Source: Hirundichthys speculiger
Lineage: Eukaryota > Chordata > Actinopteri > Beloniformes > Exocoetidae
DNA length: 64,000 bases
Reading direction: 5' to 3'
Assembly: GCA_018398805.1 (NCBI GenBank)
Contig: JAGFBZ010000863.1
Span: 1,738,501 to 1,802,500 of the forward strand
The notes beneath the pieces are model-generated. The model worked only from the letters and a program-made list of their open reading frames with translations, was not told the origin of the DNA and searched no databases. The translations under genes and the position numbers were made by a program. Below are positions 35,462 to 47,135 of this stretch, in pieces; the first letter of the stretch is position 1, and each line of letters starts with the position of its first letter.

Positions 35462-35770
35462 ACAACTAGAAAAGCACTTAGAGAGCGCAGACCTTCACCA
35501 AGCGCAACAATTCCCCATATAGCGATTTACAGATTTACAAAATTTTCGGTCCCATTGACCGCAATGTTATCAAAAATTTGGAAGTGATCTGGAATCCAGG
35601 ATTTCTTCCGGATCACACCCAAAATGAAATCAGTTCTTCCTTTTCACATTTCTGACAACTGCTGAAAATTTCATCAAAATCCATCCATAACTTTTTGAGT
35701 TATCTTGTACACAGACAACAGATAGACAGATAAACACTGGCAAAAACATAACCTCCTTGGTGGAGGTAAT
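35462..35770 (+). repeat. Short retroposon-like insertion inside the Tc1 5' region
   Basis: The Tc1 sequence breaks after gcaacacatct and resumes at aagttgggacaggg. The piece between ends aacctccttggtggaggta and contains ttcatcaaaatccatccat and tatcttgtacacagac, blocks typical of a high-copy fish repeat related to LINE 3' ends. No target duplication is evident. Confidence 0.55.
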
Positions 35771-35899
35771 AAGTTGGGACAGGGCCAACAAAAGGCTGGA
35801 AAAGTAACCAGCACAAATCACAAACAAATGAAGGAGCATTTGACAACTCATTTGGTTAACTGGCAACAGGTTAGTGACGTGACTGGGAATAAAAGGAGC

Positions 35900-36395
35900 A
35901 TTTTTAACAGAGAAGCAGAGGTTCACTAATCTGCAGCAAACTGCAGTGTCAAAAAATTGTGGAACAATTTCAGGAAAATATGTCCCTCGACAAGAAATTG
36001 CAAAGACTTTGAAGATCCCACCATCTACAGTAGAAAATATCACCAAAAGATTCAGAAAATCAGGAGGACTGTGTGTGTGAGTGCGGACGGGACAAGGTCA
36101 AAGGTCAAATCTGGAGGTGGGTGATCTTTGGGCCCTCTAGCACTGCATTAAAAACAGGCATGACTCTACTGGGCGTCACTGCATGGGCTCTGTGTTCACT
36201 GTCAGTGAACACAGTCCACTGCGCTATCCACAACTGCAAGTTAAAGCTGTCATGCAAAGAAGATGCCGTATGTGAACGTGATCTAGAAACGCAGCCATCT
36301 TTTTTGGGCCAAAGCTCATCTAAAATGGTCTGTGACTAAATGGAAAACTGTTCTGCGGTCAGTCACAAGATTCAATACAGTAACTGTTCAATGGA
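35900..36395 (+). pseudogene. Tc1 transposase, N-terminal part
   Basis: Frames around 35930-36060 encode QKIVEQFQ, then REIAKTLKIPP, then a serine-rich turn and IRRFRK-like residues, an HTH of the Tc1 type. After a frameshift come CIKNRHDSTG-like, HCAIHNCKLKLSCKEDAV and QSSSKMV pieces. These match the second HTH and linker leading to the first catalytic Asp. Similarity is lost at about 36365-36395, where LINE sequence begins. Several frameshifts and stops mark it as dead. Confidence 0.6.
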
Positions 36396-37752
36396 ACAAG
36401 TTAAATCAAGAGCTCAATGTCCCTCACTCAGACTAGGGTCACTTAGACCCCACTCTGGACCTGGTCTGGGAGAGGGGCTCATTGCGGACCGCCTGGTGGC
36501 TGGGCCTTTACCCGTGTGGTCTGGCCATGCTCAGCCCAAATGAGCAAGATGAATTTGCCTCCTTTGTGAGCTCATCACCAGCAGGAAGTTTGCTTAAGCA
36601 CCAGGTACTTTGTGCCTTGGGCAGAAGGCAAAAGTGGGGGCCTTGGCATGCCAACCCCTGGCTGACTAAACTGGCTGCTGGAACATGGAACATTACCTAA
36701 CTGGTGGGGGAGGAGCCTGAGCTTCTGGGTGAAGCTGAGAGGTACCGACGAGATGTAGTCGGGCTCACCTCAACGCACAGCATGGACTCTGGAACCAATC
36801 TTCTTGGGATAATCTTTACCGTTATTCCCCTTTGGTGTTCCCCAGGGTGAGAGGCAACAGGCTGGAGTGGGCTTAGTTATAGCCCCCCAGCATAGAGCCT
36901 GTGCATTGGGGTTTTCTCCAGTAGACGAGAAGGTGGCTTCCCTGCGCTTTTGGGTCGGTGGCTTGGCTGTGACTATGTGCTCATGTGCTGAGTAACAGTT
37001 ACCCAGCCTTCTTGGAGTCCTTGGCGGGGGTGCTGGAAAATGCTAGTCCAACCTAGTAAACCCAAACGTGTAGTGAGGGTTTGCTGGGAACGTCTGGCAG
37101 AGAAACCTGTCAGAAAGATCTTTAACTCACGCCTCTGACAAATCTACAACCGGATTCCAAGGGAGGTTGGGTATATTGAGTCTGAATGGGCCATGTTCTG
37201 CACCCTCATTGCTGAGGCTGCTGCACGGAGCTGTGGCTGTGATGTTGTTGGTGCCTCATATGACGGTAACCCTTGAACCCAGTGCTGGATGCCTCGGGTA
37301 AGAGAGGCCATCAGGGTGAAGAAGGAGTCCTATCGAGCTTGGTTAGCTTGTGGGACTCGAGGGAAAGCTGTGCTTCACCAACACTGTTTGGTGGGGTGGG
37401 GTGCTGTTAAGCTCAACTGGAGATGTCATTGAACGGTGGAAGGAATACTTTGAGGATCTTCACAATCCCACTAACACATCTTCCAAAGAGGACACTGAGC
37501 CTTAGGACTTCCAGGTGGACTCATCCATTACCGGAGCTGAGGTCACCGACATAGTTAAGAAGCTACCTGGTGGCAGTGCTCTGGAAGTGGATGAGCTCGA
37601 CCCTGAGTTCCTTAAGGCTCTGGTTGTTGTTATATTGTCCTGGTTGACACGTCTTTGCAACATCGCATGGACACTCGAGGCAGTACCTCTGGATTGGCAG
37701 ACTGGGTGTGGTGCTCCCCTTTTTAAAAAGGGGGACTGGAGTGTGTGTTCCG
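36396..37752 (+). pseudogene. CR1/L2-like LINE, 5' portion (endonuclease start and reverse transcriptase start)
   Basis: A GC-richer leader (36410-36640) precedes AAGTWNIT at about 36685 and GEAERYRRDVVGLTSTHS, the start of an APE-type endonuclease. Pieces of the middle follow in other frames (VGWGAVKLNW, VEGILLRIF). Before them VREAIRVKKESYRAWLACG marks the linker before the RT. ITGAEVTDIVKKLPGG, DELDPEFLKALVVV and VPLDWQTG then represent the RT fingers. The text stops at [10 protein letters not shown] (about 37750), well before the catalytic palm motifs. Most of the endonuclease middle is also deleted. A second fragment of the same family is at 23060-23390 on the other strand. Confidence 0.75.
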
Positions 37753-37753
37753 C

Positions 37754-37906
37754 TTGTTATCAGCAGACAGTAGAAAAGCCTGTTTCTCTGATGGTATGCA
37801 GCAGCATTTGTGCCAATTGCATGGGCAGCTTACTTATGTGGAAAGGCACCATCAATGCAAAAGAGTACATGGAGGTTTTAGAACAACATATGCTTCCATC
37901 AGAGTG
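37754..37906 (+). pseudogene. Tc1 transposase, internal part (resumed after the LINE piece)
   Basis: In one plus-strand frame: [18 protein letters not shown], then [20 protein letters not shown] and QHMLPSE. GTINAKxYxxVLxxHMLP is the region just before the second catalytic Asp of Tc1 transposases. It belongs with 35900-36395, and the coding between them is gone. It ends before the Asp-containing motif. Confidence 0.75.
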
Positions 37907-37960
37907 ATAATGATTCGCTTCGTGAGCCACTTTATTTCTCTTTTCATAAATATTTCATAT

Positions 37961-38101
<141 letters not shown>

Positions 38102-38694
38102 GTATACACATATGTATATATGTGTGTGTGTGTAGTTAGGTAGGTAGATAAGTAGGTAGGTCGAAAGATATTTTAAAGTCACACCTCTTTTACTCTTTGG
38201 TCTCTTGGTGTGACTAAAACATTTTGATTCTTGGTTTAATTTTGTATTCAAGTTGCTCATTCTGTACCTTACAGGGTTTTGCATCCACTTTGAAAGAAAT
38301 TAGATGATCAGCCCAAGAGGACCTATTTTCCATTTAACTGGTTCCCCAGTCATTAGTATACAGTCAGCATATACCTTGCTCAAGCAGTCGTTCATGGCAG
38401 TTTTAGATTAGAGGGAGAAACTCACAACTGTGCACTTGTGGTTTATTCAGTATCTGCCTTTGACTGCTGTCTTATGTTGATTGATTGCAATATCACAGGT
38501 ATTTATCAGTTCCTGCTCCAGTCAACAGTGATGTAAACATATTATAAAAATAATGACAAATTTTTGCTTAGCATGTAGCACTCTGGGCTGAAGGAGTGGC
38601 CACATTTTCACCTTTTTTTCTGATTAACTATTTACCAAGCGATGATTTTCTGGGGTTGCTTTGATAAAAACACCATCAAATTGGAAGGACAGGG

Positions 38695-38757
38695 AATTTT
38701 ATTTCTAAAGCGCATTTTATGCACAAATGTAACACAAATTGCTTTACAAATCAATTA
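38695..38757 (+). repeat. Second piece of the interspersed repeat seen at 31545/33466
   Basis: Reads ttttatttctaaagcgcatt, then ttatgcacaaa and caaattgctttac, aligning in order with the tttatttgtatagcacattt ... ggtgctttac blocks at 33466-33515. Confidence 0.5.
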
Positions 38758-40369
38758 CCACAGTACAAAAAGGAGAAAAAAGACTTTTGTTCATGTTAAA
38801 ATATCACTTTCATTTGCATTTGAAGGAAGACTTGTTTATTTTTAGAAAGCAACCAGGTCAAGCTGTCCCAGTCTTCTACTTCTGCAAATGGCAAAATCCA
38901 GCCAAAGACACCTTCTGTCCCACTTGTCACTTGAGAGCTGCCAAGCACTTGTGGCACTCTATTACACATCAACAATGGCAAAACTAGCTCACAGAGCTAC
39001 AGTGGTCATCATAACACAGCTAAAATACAAAAGTATAAAATATATTAGAAATACATCAAATAAATAATGTTTACAGACATTTTTGCCAGACAGTGCATGG
39101 TGTGTTCTAAGTTGCATCAAACCTTAGGGTATTTATTTTATGCTCAAATCAATTGTGGATTATGAATGTGTGTTAGCCTGTTAGCTGAGCTGTGATGCCA
39201 TCAAGTACACTGCTGTTCCAATTGCAAACAGTCCTGTGTCCTGTTGTACCCTGTTGGTCCATTTGCTTTCATTGCCAAGGATGTTTTGTTTAATATTTTC
39301 TTACCATGCTCATATTTTAAAGAAAATATATTCCCTTGTGCTTGTACCACGAGGCCACTGTGGTTGGTCTGGAAGAATCTTAGTATGAAGGACGGACCTT
39401 GGCTTAGTCCTGCTAAACGTGGCAGTTATCTCATGTCATAACTGAAGCAATATTAGAGACCGGAGGTCTGGCTACCAGGTTGATTTACTGGTCCCAGCCC
39501 AGTTTCCTCTGGAAAGGTCCTGAAATGATCTCCGTGACCAGCTTGGCTCAGCCGCATACTGGCTGATGCACTGAGCTGTTGGCCGAAAGCTCACTTAGTT
39601 TCTTGGGTGAGTTGAAGCCTGGAGTGCCTTCAGCTGAGTCGAACTACAGCTCCATGTCGGACCATGTCTCTCCTCTTTTTAACATGGCACTGAGCAGTTA
39701 GCCTGCCACATTTTATTTTGCAAAGAAAAAAAAATCAATAAATAATGGCATAGGACCATCTGTCTTTAATGCTGATGTTTCATTTTTAGTCTTTATCAAC
39801 AGATACTGATGTCATGCTGATATCATCGTGCATTCCTAATATATATGTATAAATATGGATCTTTTGTGTGTCTCTGTTAACTATACAAAGAGTGAGAGAG
39901 AAAGAGAGACCATTAGATCATTACCAAGGACATGGCAGTGAGCTTTGGTGTGAAACTCAGCATGATGCCTGTTGCTGTGAAAAGACTGGTTCAAAGGTGC
40001 TACAACATCAATAAATAATGTCGAAATACATTTACATGCAAACATAAATAGAATACCAGTTCTTGGTTTAGTATTAAAAATGAGTATAAATTATTTCCCC
40101 GGAACACACCAACAGTGTTGAGCTTTAATTGTGTTTTAGTATCCTTCGGTTTTTCTAGTCAAATTAAGGCACATCTCTTAAATAAAATTAACTTAAATAA
40201 ATGGATTAGCACACAAAATATGTGGTCATATCAATTGGATGGTATTGGATTGAAATTAATAAATAAAATAAAAAAAAAAACTATTATTAAACTGTTATTT
40301 TCTGATTTTCTGATCCTTATAATCTTGTATTACATCTAACGGGTTGTGCCTCAATCTTTAACACACAAA

Positions 40370-40446
40370 TTCAGACACACACAGATGCACAGATGCACAC
40401 GCACGTATGCGCACACACGCGGGCACACACACACCCACACACACAC
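40370..40446. repeat. Interrupted (CA)n microsatellite
   Basis: CA blocks interrupted by GATG, GCGC and GGG. Confidence 0.8.
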
Positions 40447-41916
40447 GTATCTGCAAGCAAACATCCAGTATGGCGCCCCTTGAGGGTCACACTACAGGGG
40501 GTTTGTCCCAATTAGCACAGTCAAGGTGTTGAAGAAGACATACTGAGGGAGAAGGTTATAGTTACTGGGAACACACTGAGCCAGTATGCTGGCTAACTGC
40601 TAACTAGCCTACTTCACAGGCACAGCATGGCTTCTATAAAAAAAGAGAAAAAAAACACTTTTAACTGCAGGCACTTTGCAGTACAGAATGCAGCATTAAC
40701 ATGACTTTTTAAACATCATCATGTCTAAGGACTCCAAAGAGAAACACATTTATCCATCTTATAATGGATGTTATAATACACATATGAACCATGGTAATGT
40801 GAAAGTCATCCTTCAATACTTCTCTGTGTTAACTCTCTACCATCTTGCACAAATTCACAGACAACAACTATCCATGATATAAAAGTTCACCATCTGTCTT
40901 TTTTTGCGACCACATATGGTGGTGATAACAATGTATGACACTTTTATCGATAACACAACAATAAGCGATGATTAAGAGCCTGGCAATATAATGATGATGA
41001 ACATCAGTACCACAACCGTAACCATGGCAACACAGTCAGCAGGCAACATAATTTCTACAGTTTTCATTCTCAACTTAACAGTTTTCATCTCTTTTTACTC
41101 TCATTGGACTCTTGATCATCCGTTCTAGAAACTACACTGAAAGCATGATTAGTAAAAACTGAAATACTCCCATGTGAAAGTCAGTTGATCATCTGGGCAA
41201 GTTATACTTAATTAATTACTTTAGAACTGTGGGTAGTTGACATGTTATGTATTTATGTACTTGTTTATTTTTCAACTAGTGGGTTTATTAATCTTAGAAT
41301 ACATCACTGATCACATAACACCTTTTGGAGTCATTTTTTGTTGGTAGGACTGTCTACTAGGATGAATTGCTGAACTAAAAACTGAATAATATTCAGTCTA
41401 GTTTTGTAAGAACAATTCACTTCTGTTTCTGCTAGCTAATAAATGCCACCTGTAAGGAGCAATTTAGGTGTTTAGGCCTCCAGACACACTGAAAACTACG
41501 TCCTAAACTTTATTTAGGTATTGAAAAAAACCTGCTGCAGTGGATTATATCACATTCTGTCATTCAGCTCACAATGAGTTCTGAAAATCTGAAAATAAGT
41601 GGATATAATCACTAACTACAGGTTTGACCCGGTAAAATTATACAAAAGCAATGTAATTTACTGCTGTAAACAAATTTAAATGATTGACAGCTAGTCATTG
41701 GCTATATCAGTGGCTAGCCCCAAGCAGAAGACCTTCATGATTTTAGCAACTTTGCATTTGTTTTTTTTTTTTCTTTTCACAGTTCACAATAATGCTAACA
41801 GAGCATAGTTGTATTTTAAGGAGAAAATATTTTGTTGTTCATGTTTTGATCGTGCAAAGAGACTGCTGTGACTGGTTGTGGTTGGTCTGCAGGGTCTGAG
41901 GAAGAAGTTCAAGTAA

Positions 41917-42036
41917 CTAAGCGTCAACACACAGGTAGCGGTAATTTCTGTTGTTCCCACTGAAATTACACGTGAAATGGGAGGCTCCTCGGAAGATGTT
42001 CATCAGCAGCTCCACAGCTCCTCCAGTGTGGCTTGG
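41917..42036 (-). CDS. Candidate terminal coding exon, unrecognised
   Basis: On the minus strand a pyrimidine-rich stretch ending CTGGCTGCTTCAG (just above 42036) could be a splice acceptor. It is followed in phase by 39 codons: PSHTGGAVELLMNIFRGASH, then FTCNFSGNNRNYRYLCVDA and TAG at 41917. Composition looks protein-like (Cys, Asn, aromatic residues, no low complexity). The sequence is GC-richer than its surroundings and not repetitive. I do not recognise the family. The plus strand is also open here for a similar length, so chance is a real alternative. No upstream exon was identified. Confidence 0.2.
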   Translation of the reverse strand, partial: PSHTGGAVELLMNIFRGASHFTCNFSGNNRNYRYLCVDA

Positions 42037-42159
42037 CTGAAGCAGCCAGGAGTCAAACAACCCAGATTATTTAAGGAACCTTCCACGTGGAAGTCTGATG
42101 GGACCTGCAGTCAATCATCCCGCGACTCATGGGTTGATGGTGGTAGGCTTGCCTGACTG

Positions 42160-42752
42160 AAACGCTGTTGACCAACGGGTCCCAGAAGAGCTCTCGTTCT
42201 TGTTTCATCAGCAAAACAAGGATGATGATTTCTGATGAATCCCTGATAATGATAGTGCCTTGTGAAAAACAAATTCTGTTTTTCTGTGTAACAAAGTTAT
42301 ATTTGCTTCAGATTTTGTTCTGGCAGTTGAAATGAGAATGTCTGGACAGTTTTGATCAGAATAAATCTAAAGTAATGTTAATCACTGCGCTGGGGTAACA
42401 TAAACTAAGCCAGTTTATGCCAAGGTAAAATATCTTAACTGAAACTGGTGGGCATATTCAGGCCAGTTTCTCAATGCTATTTTGGTCCTTTTCAATGTAG
42501 TACAGTATTAGGAAAAAATCATTCTGTAGAAAACCTATGGGTGGCGTCACGGATCGTCCATTTAATAATATGTGTCATCTATGGTTGAGACATACAATAT
42601 TTGGTCTCATGGTAGTTGTATTAGAGATTATTGGATTACAACAGCTCTTTTAATGAAGACCTGAGGATACTACACATTTAAAACTTGCTGAAGAAATGTA
42701 CAGATTATACCAGTGCACTATCAAAAATATGAAAAACAGTGAACCTAGATTG

Positions 42753-42839
<87 letters not shown>

Positions 42840-45305
42840 ATTTCAAAATTTGGGTCATAGATATTCAAAAATTCTTGAATTTCTTAACAATTTGGTTATG
42901 TTCCAAAAAGCATACTTTTGCGAGTACCCTGAAACAGTGTACTACAAATGCAGGGCTTCCTTTATGAAACATGAACAGAAAGGATTTGTACATAAACTGT
43001 TAGCAGCACAAAACACAGACGTTTTTGGCATGATAGTAGTTCTGAACTTTTTGTAGGTATCTACAAAAAAAGATTACAATCTGCCAATGATTGTGCATAG
43101 AGCATGTGTAAAAGAAATGAAAAAAATCAAACTGTAACTAATAAAATTCATAGATACTACACTTGTCAGTCCATTCTATCAGAGAAATACTACTATCTGA
43201 AAGTAAAACCAAAGAGATTTAAATCAGAACAAGATAACTTTCTCATTATAAAATATCAGTTTCCAATTGTCTTATAATGTAACATTTGATTGGTTTTATG
43301 AAATGTTATCCAGCTCTCAAATCCCCACCAACTATGAAATCACATGAATGAATGACAAAAGAAACAAGGAATAGAAAACAGGGGTCTCTGAGCCTGTGGC
43401 GAAAATTAAAAGAGAAGACAGGATGCCAGCTGGATGCAGATCTCTTCCTTCTCTCCTTGCTGCTGGACAAGTCATTTTGCCCACAAACATTTAAACTGAT
43501 CTCAGATTTTGTGTTTTTATGATTACTTTAGGTATGGTTGAGAAATTAGAGATGGTGACTCATTTGTTATCCATCAGACATTTATCCACTAGAAACATAC
43601 ATAGTGTTGTCTTGAGTATCTAACACATGCTAACATCAACTTTTCTGTTATAACCACAGCCACGAAGATACATTTTGAGAGGGCAAAAACAGTTTTTGTT
43701 TTTTGGGCATCTGGTTTTGGTGTATTTTCTTTTCTTAATATGCCAGATTTGCTGATGTCAATGTGAGCTGTGTGCAAAATGGCTAAAAAATGAGCGATAC
43801 AGAAATGTCACGCTTGTTTACATCTTCACAGAACCTTGCATTGGTTGGGAGTATTGTATGAAGTCATACTTTGGGTGTTTCATTGCTATGTCTGAGCTAC
43901 ATATAGAAAGTAAACAAAGGAAACTCCACCCTGTGAGCTACAGCACTGCAGAAAATAACCTGCACTGCTGTCTAGTGGTTGGTCATGGAATTAAAGACCG
44001 ACGCAACCAATAATGACCAAGTACAATCCCAGAGATGGTGCTGGAGCCATGTGCCATCTGTATGCACAGCTGCTATGCAGTAACATAAATCAGCCTTTAG
44101 AGTCAGTAGAACAGAGCAAGTGTTTATCTTAAATGACTGACACATTTAAGGAGCTTGAATAGAGAGTGTAAGAATTGTCGCAGTAGATGGCTGGGGTCCC
44201 AATTACGACAATGCCCACAACCACACAAAAAGAGAAGCAAATACTGTATATTGTATCTGACAGAGCAATTTAACTGCAGGCTGCTTTTAGTGCAGACCAT
44301 TGACAGGTGCAGGCCAAGCTGCACTGAGAATAGAAAGAATCTTATCGTTATTAATTAATTATCCTTGATGCATTATTCATTCACCAAAAGTGCAAAATGA
44401 CATTTGTGTACTGTTTGGAACCTGGCCTACCCCATTATAATATTCTTATGGACATTAAAGACATTTGGGACAATGACACTCTTACCCACAAGGACAAATC
44501 TCGTCTGAGATTATTGTATGTACTTTTTCTATTTGTCTAAAATTTAGACGCAGGGCCCTGCATAAGCCTACGTGAGGGTAAAAACGAAGTAAATTAGGGT
44601 TTGGGGTGGGGGACATATCCTTGTGTTAAATGACTTTAGACTCCCATTAAAATGTATTTGCATTGTGGTACCGAACACATAAAATAGACCTTGAGTGATA
44701 CTTTTGTGACCTTTTTTTGAGTATAGTGGAATTAAGATCACGTTGAACATACAGGTTCAGTTTAGTGCAGAATTGAAGTAACACTCTCGGTACAGACTGC
44801 TGTGTACAGTGTTAATGAATGAATCACTTGACCTACAAAATGGCGGAAGGCTTGTTGTGCTGTCATGTGAAGACTATCTGCACTGCCTGGTTTTGGTCAC
44901 ATGATCAGGCATCTCCCACCCAGATGGTTTCACAACCGTTTACGACTTGATTCCTGATTAATCTGACCAAAACCTGGTTGAGATCAGGTTTACTTCCACA
45001 TAGTCCTTGTTTCCCCCCATCCCCTCCCCTTCATAAAACTGAAACTGATTCATTTTCATCAGACGATCGATCATATAATGCACAGTTTGGAGACATCTGA
45101 CAAGTGGCATTTGCCTTGGGAAAGTATATTGAGGATCCAAATAGAGAGTTTACCTCCGGTCAAACCAGGTGTTATTTGTGTTTGTGACACCCTGATGGGG
45201 GTTAAGTTTTAGTGTTTTTCTTACATAACTGATACACATAATCTTATTCTTCTGTGCATCACAATATCACTCACAACATCTCCATATTTCACACAAAAAT
45301 ATTTT
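42160..45305. other. Unassigned intergenic DNA
   Basis: Contains the A27-(AT)n tract listed separately and otherwise no recognised gene, RNA or element. Confidence 0.4.
42753..42837. repeat. Poly(A) run followed by (AT)n microsatellite
   Basis: 27 A then about 58 bp of AT repeat. An A-run that grades into a dinucleotide is a common fate of a retroposon tail, but no retroposon body was recognised upstream. Confidence 0.9.
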
Positions 45306-45794
45306 TCTTTTTTTTAAAACTTTGTTTTTATTGTTTTTTTTCTGCAAAACTACAAATAACAAAAAGACATACATAGAACATAAACATCAGACAGGGTCAT
45401 CTGTGGAAAAAAAAACAGACAAAATTGCTAGGCTAAAAATGGGCTGACAAATGAGGATATTGGATGACTCCACCCCCAAGCAGCAGCCTTCCCTAGATTT
45501 GGTCCCCATGGCCACTTTGGTCCACAGTCAAAAGGAAATATTCTCCAAAGGGAGGGCTCCCACAAACAATCATAAGGGGTGCGAAGTTCTCAATGTAGTT
45601 ACAATTTTCTTTTTTTTCCTTAAGATAAGTAAGTGCAGGACCCCATATCCAGAACAAAACCTCTATATCCTTTACAAAAAAGTAAATAGATGATACTGAT
45701 GATGATAAACAAATGTAAATCTTAATACAGATCAAAGGTAAGATAAATTCTTGAGGATTTAAGATTAGGAACATTTCTCCAGTTAAACGGTGAC

Positions 45795-47134
45795 TAATGA
45801 TGCCTTTGATTTAAATAGCATCTCCATTTCTCCCAACATCTTTTACCTCTTTCAGTATTATGTCTCAAAGTGAATGTTAAACTGTCCATACTGTGTATTT
45901 CTTCAACTATTCTTTTCAAGTCTATTATTGTTGGACATTCGCTACTCAGGCATTTCTTAGTTATTGCTTTTTTGCTACCTGCTAATAGCAGTTGTGATAG
46001 GTATCTGTCTGGTTTATTTAATTCTTTAGAAAGATTTCCCAAATATATCACACTAAAGCTAAGGTCACACTTCAAGTTAAACATTGATTTGATTAAGGTT
46101 GTTACATCTGCCCAGAATGGGGAAATATTAGGACAGTCCCAGAAAATATGAAAGTGAGAAGCAGATATATTACCACATCCTCTCCAACACCGTCCTTGAT
46201 CTGGGTTGTTGGTTTGTAAACTTTTAATTTTTTGGAGTTATAAAGAATCTTGCTGTTTTTCCAACAGAATTCTCTCCATAGATCCAAGCTAGGAGTGGCA
46301 GATGAGGTCTTACAGATACTTAGCCAATCTTCTTCCATTAGCTGTATATTGGCCTCTTTTTCCCACCGTAATTTAATATACATTGTGGAAAAGCCTCGGT
46401 CCATTTGTAAAGTTGAGTAGATCTTAGAGATCAGTTTTCTGTAATTTCCTTTATATGCGTTGATAAATATCTCTATCAGATTCATTCCATCTTCTCCTAT
46501 AGTTTTAATGTTTTTGTTAAAGTAGTTTCTCAGTTAAAAGTATCGAAAGAGATCCTGTTTTCCCAGGTCATATTTTTTCATGAGTTGTTCGAATGACTCT
46601 AAAGCTGCATTAGAAGAGACCTTAAAATATGAGGTAATGCCCAAGTTTGTCCACTGTTTGAATCTACTGTCCAGTCTCGTTGGTGTGAAATCAGTGTCAA
46701 ATAATACCCAACGTAAAAGACATGCATTTCTTTCAAATCTTGGATCCTTAAGCTTCTTGTGCCAGATGTTCAGTGGAGTTGCAATCCAGTTAGTTGACTC
46801 TTCTAAAAAAAAATTCTGGAGAGTACTTTCTCCCAACATAGATGGGAAAGGCACAGTTACTAGATTTTGTTCCAATTCTTTCCACTTTGCATCACACTCC
46901 GAATCGCTCCAACTAACTAGGAAACGTAACTGCTGCTTTGTAATAATCTTCCAAACAAGGTAGGGCTCTTCCACCTTTATCCTCGGGCAACTGTAATGTC
47001 TGAAATCTAATCTGTGGTTTGCATTTTGCCCAAATAAATGTTGAAATCATCCTGTTCCATTCTTGGAACTGTTTTGGGGGCATTTCAACTGGTAGTGACT
47101 GAAAAAGGAATAGGAACTTGGGCAGTATGTTCAT
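45795..47134 (-). pseudogene. L1 ORF2 C-terminal region with zinc knuckle
   Basis: After the RT, shifting frames encode QFQEWNRMISTFIWAKCKPQ (near 47040), a stretch with WIATPLNIWHKKL (around 46770), and at 46200-46115 GRCWRGCGNISASHFHIFWD followed by CP. The last is a CxxxC-H-C knuckle near the C-terminus, a conserved L1 ORF2 feature needed for retrotransposition. The terminal part, ending near 45795, includes an open segment with NLSKELNKPDRYLSQLLLAG. At least four frame changes are needed, so no single product can be made. Confidence 0.7.
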
Positions 47135-47135
47135 C

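Larger units (their letters stand above)
35251..37906 (+). mobile_element. Composite: Tc1-like transposon split by a retroposon-like repeat and by a LINE fragment
   Basis: The left end begins at TA then ACCCCATTTTCCC and continues with AT-rich terminal sequence. A transposase start follows at about 35900 and its N-terminal coding runs to about 36395. A foreign 309-bp piece interrupts the 5' non-coding part at 35462-35770, and a CR1/L2-like LINE piece occupies about 36396-37752. Transposase-like coding resumes at about 37754 and ends abruptly near 37906, short of the right TIR and close to a (TA)n tract. All three components are in the plus orientation. Confidence 0.7.
38165..41910. other. Mostly unassigned intergenic DNA
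   Basis: Apart from the repeat piece at 38695-38757 and a CA-rich tract at about 40370-40446, nothing was recognised. Confidence 0.4.

Noticed and set aside
41977..42156. 59-codon plus-strand ORF (MGGSSEDVHQQLHSSSS...)
   Set aside because: Same GC-richer island as the minus-strand candidate exon. Ser/Gln-rich with no family resemblance; the minus-strand reading looked more protein-like, but both are weak.
46580..46963. 127-codon plus-strand frame
   Set aside because: Antisense to the L1 ORF2 C-terminal region, which has the recognised motifs.
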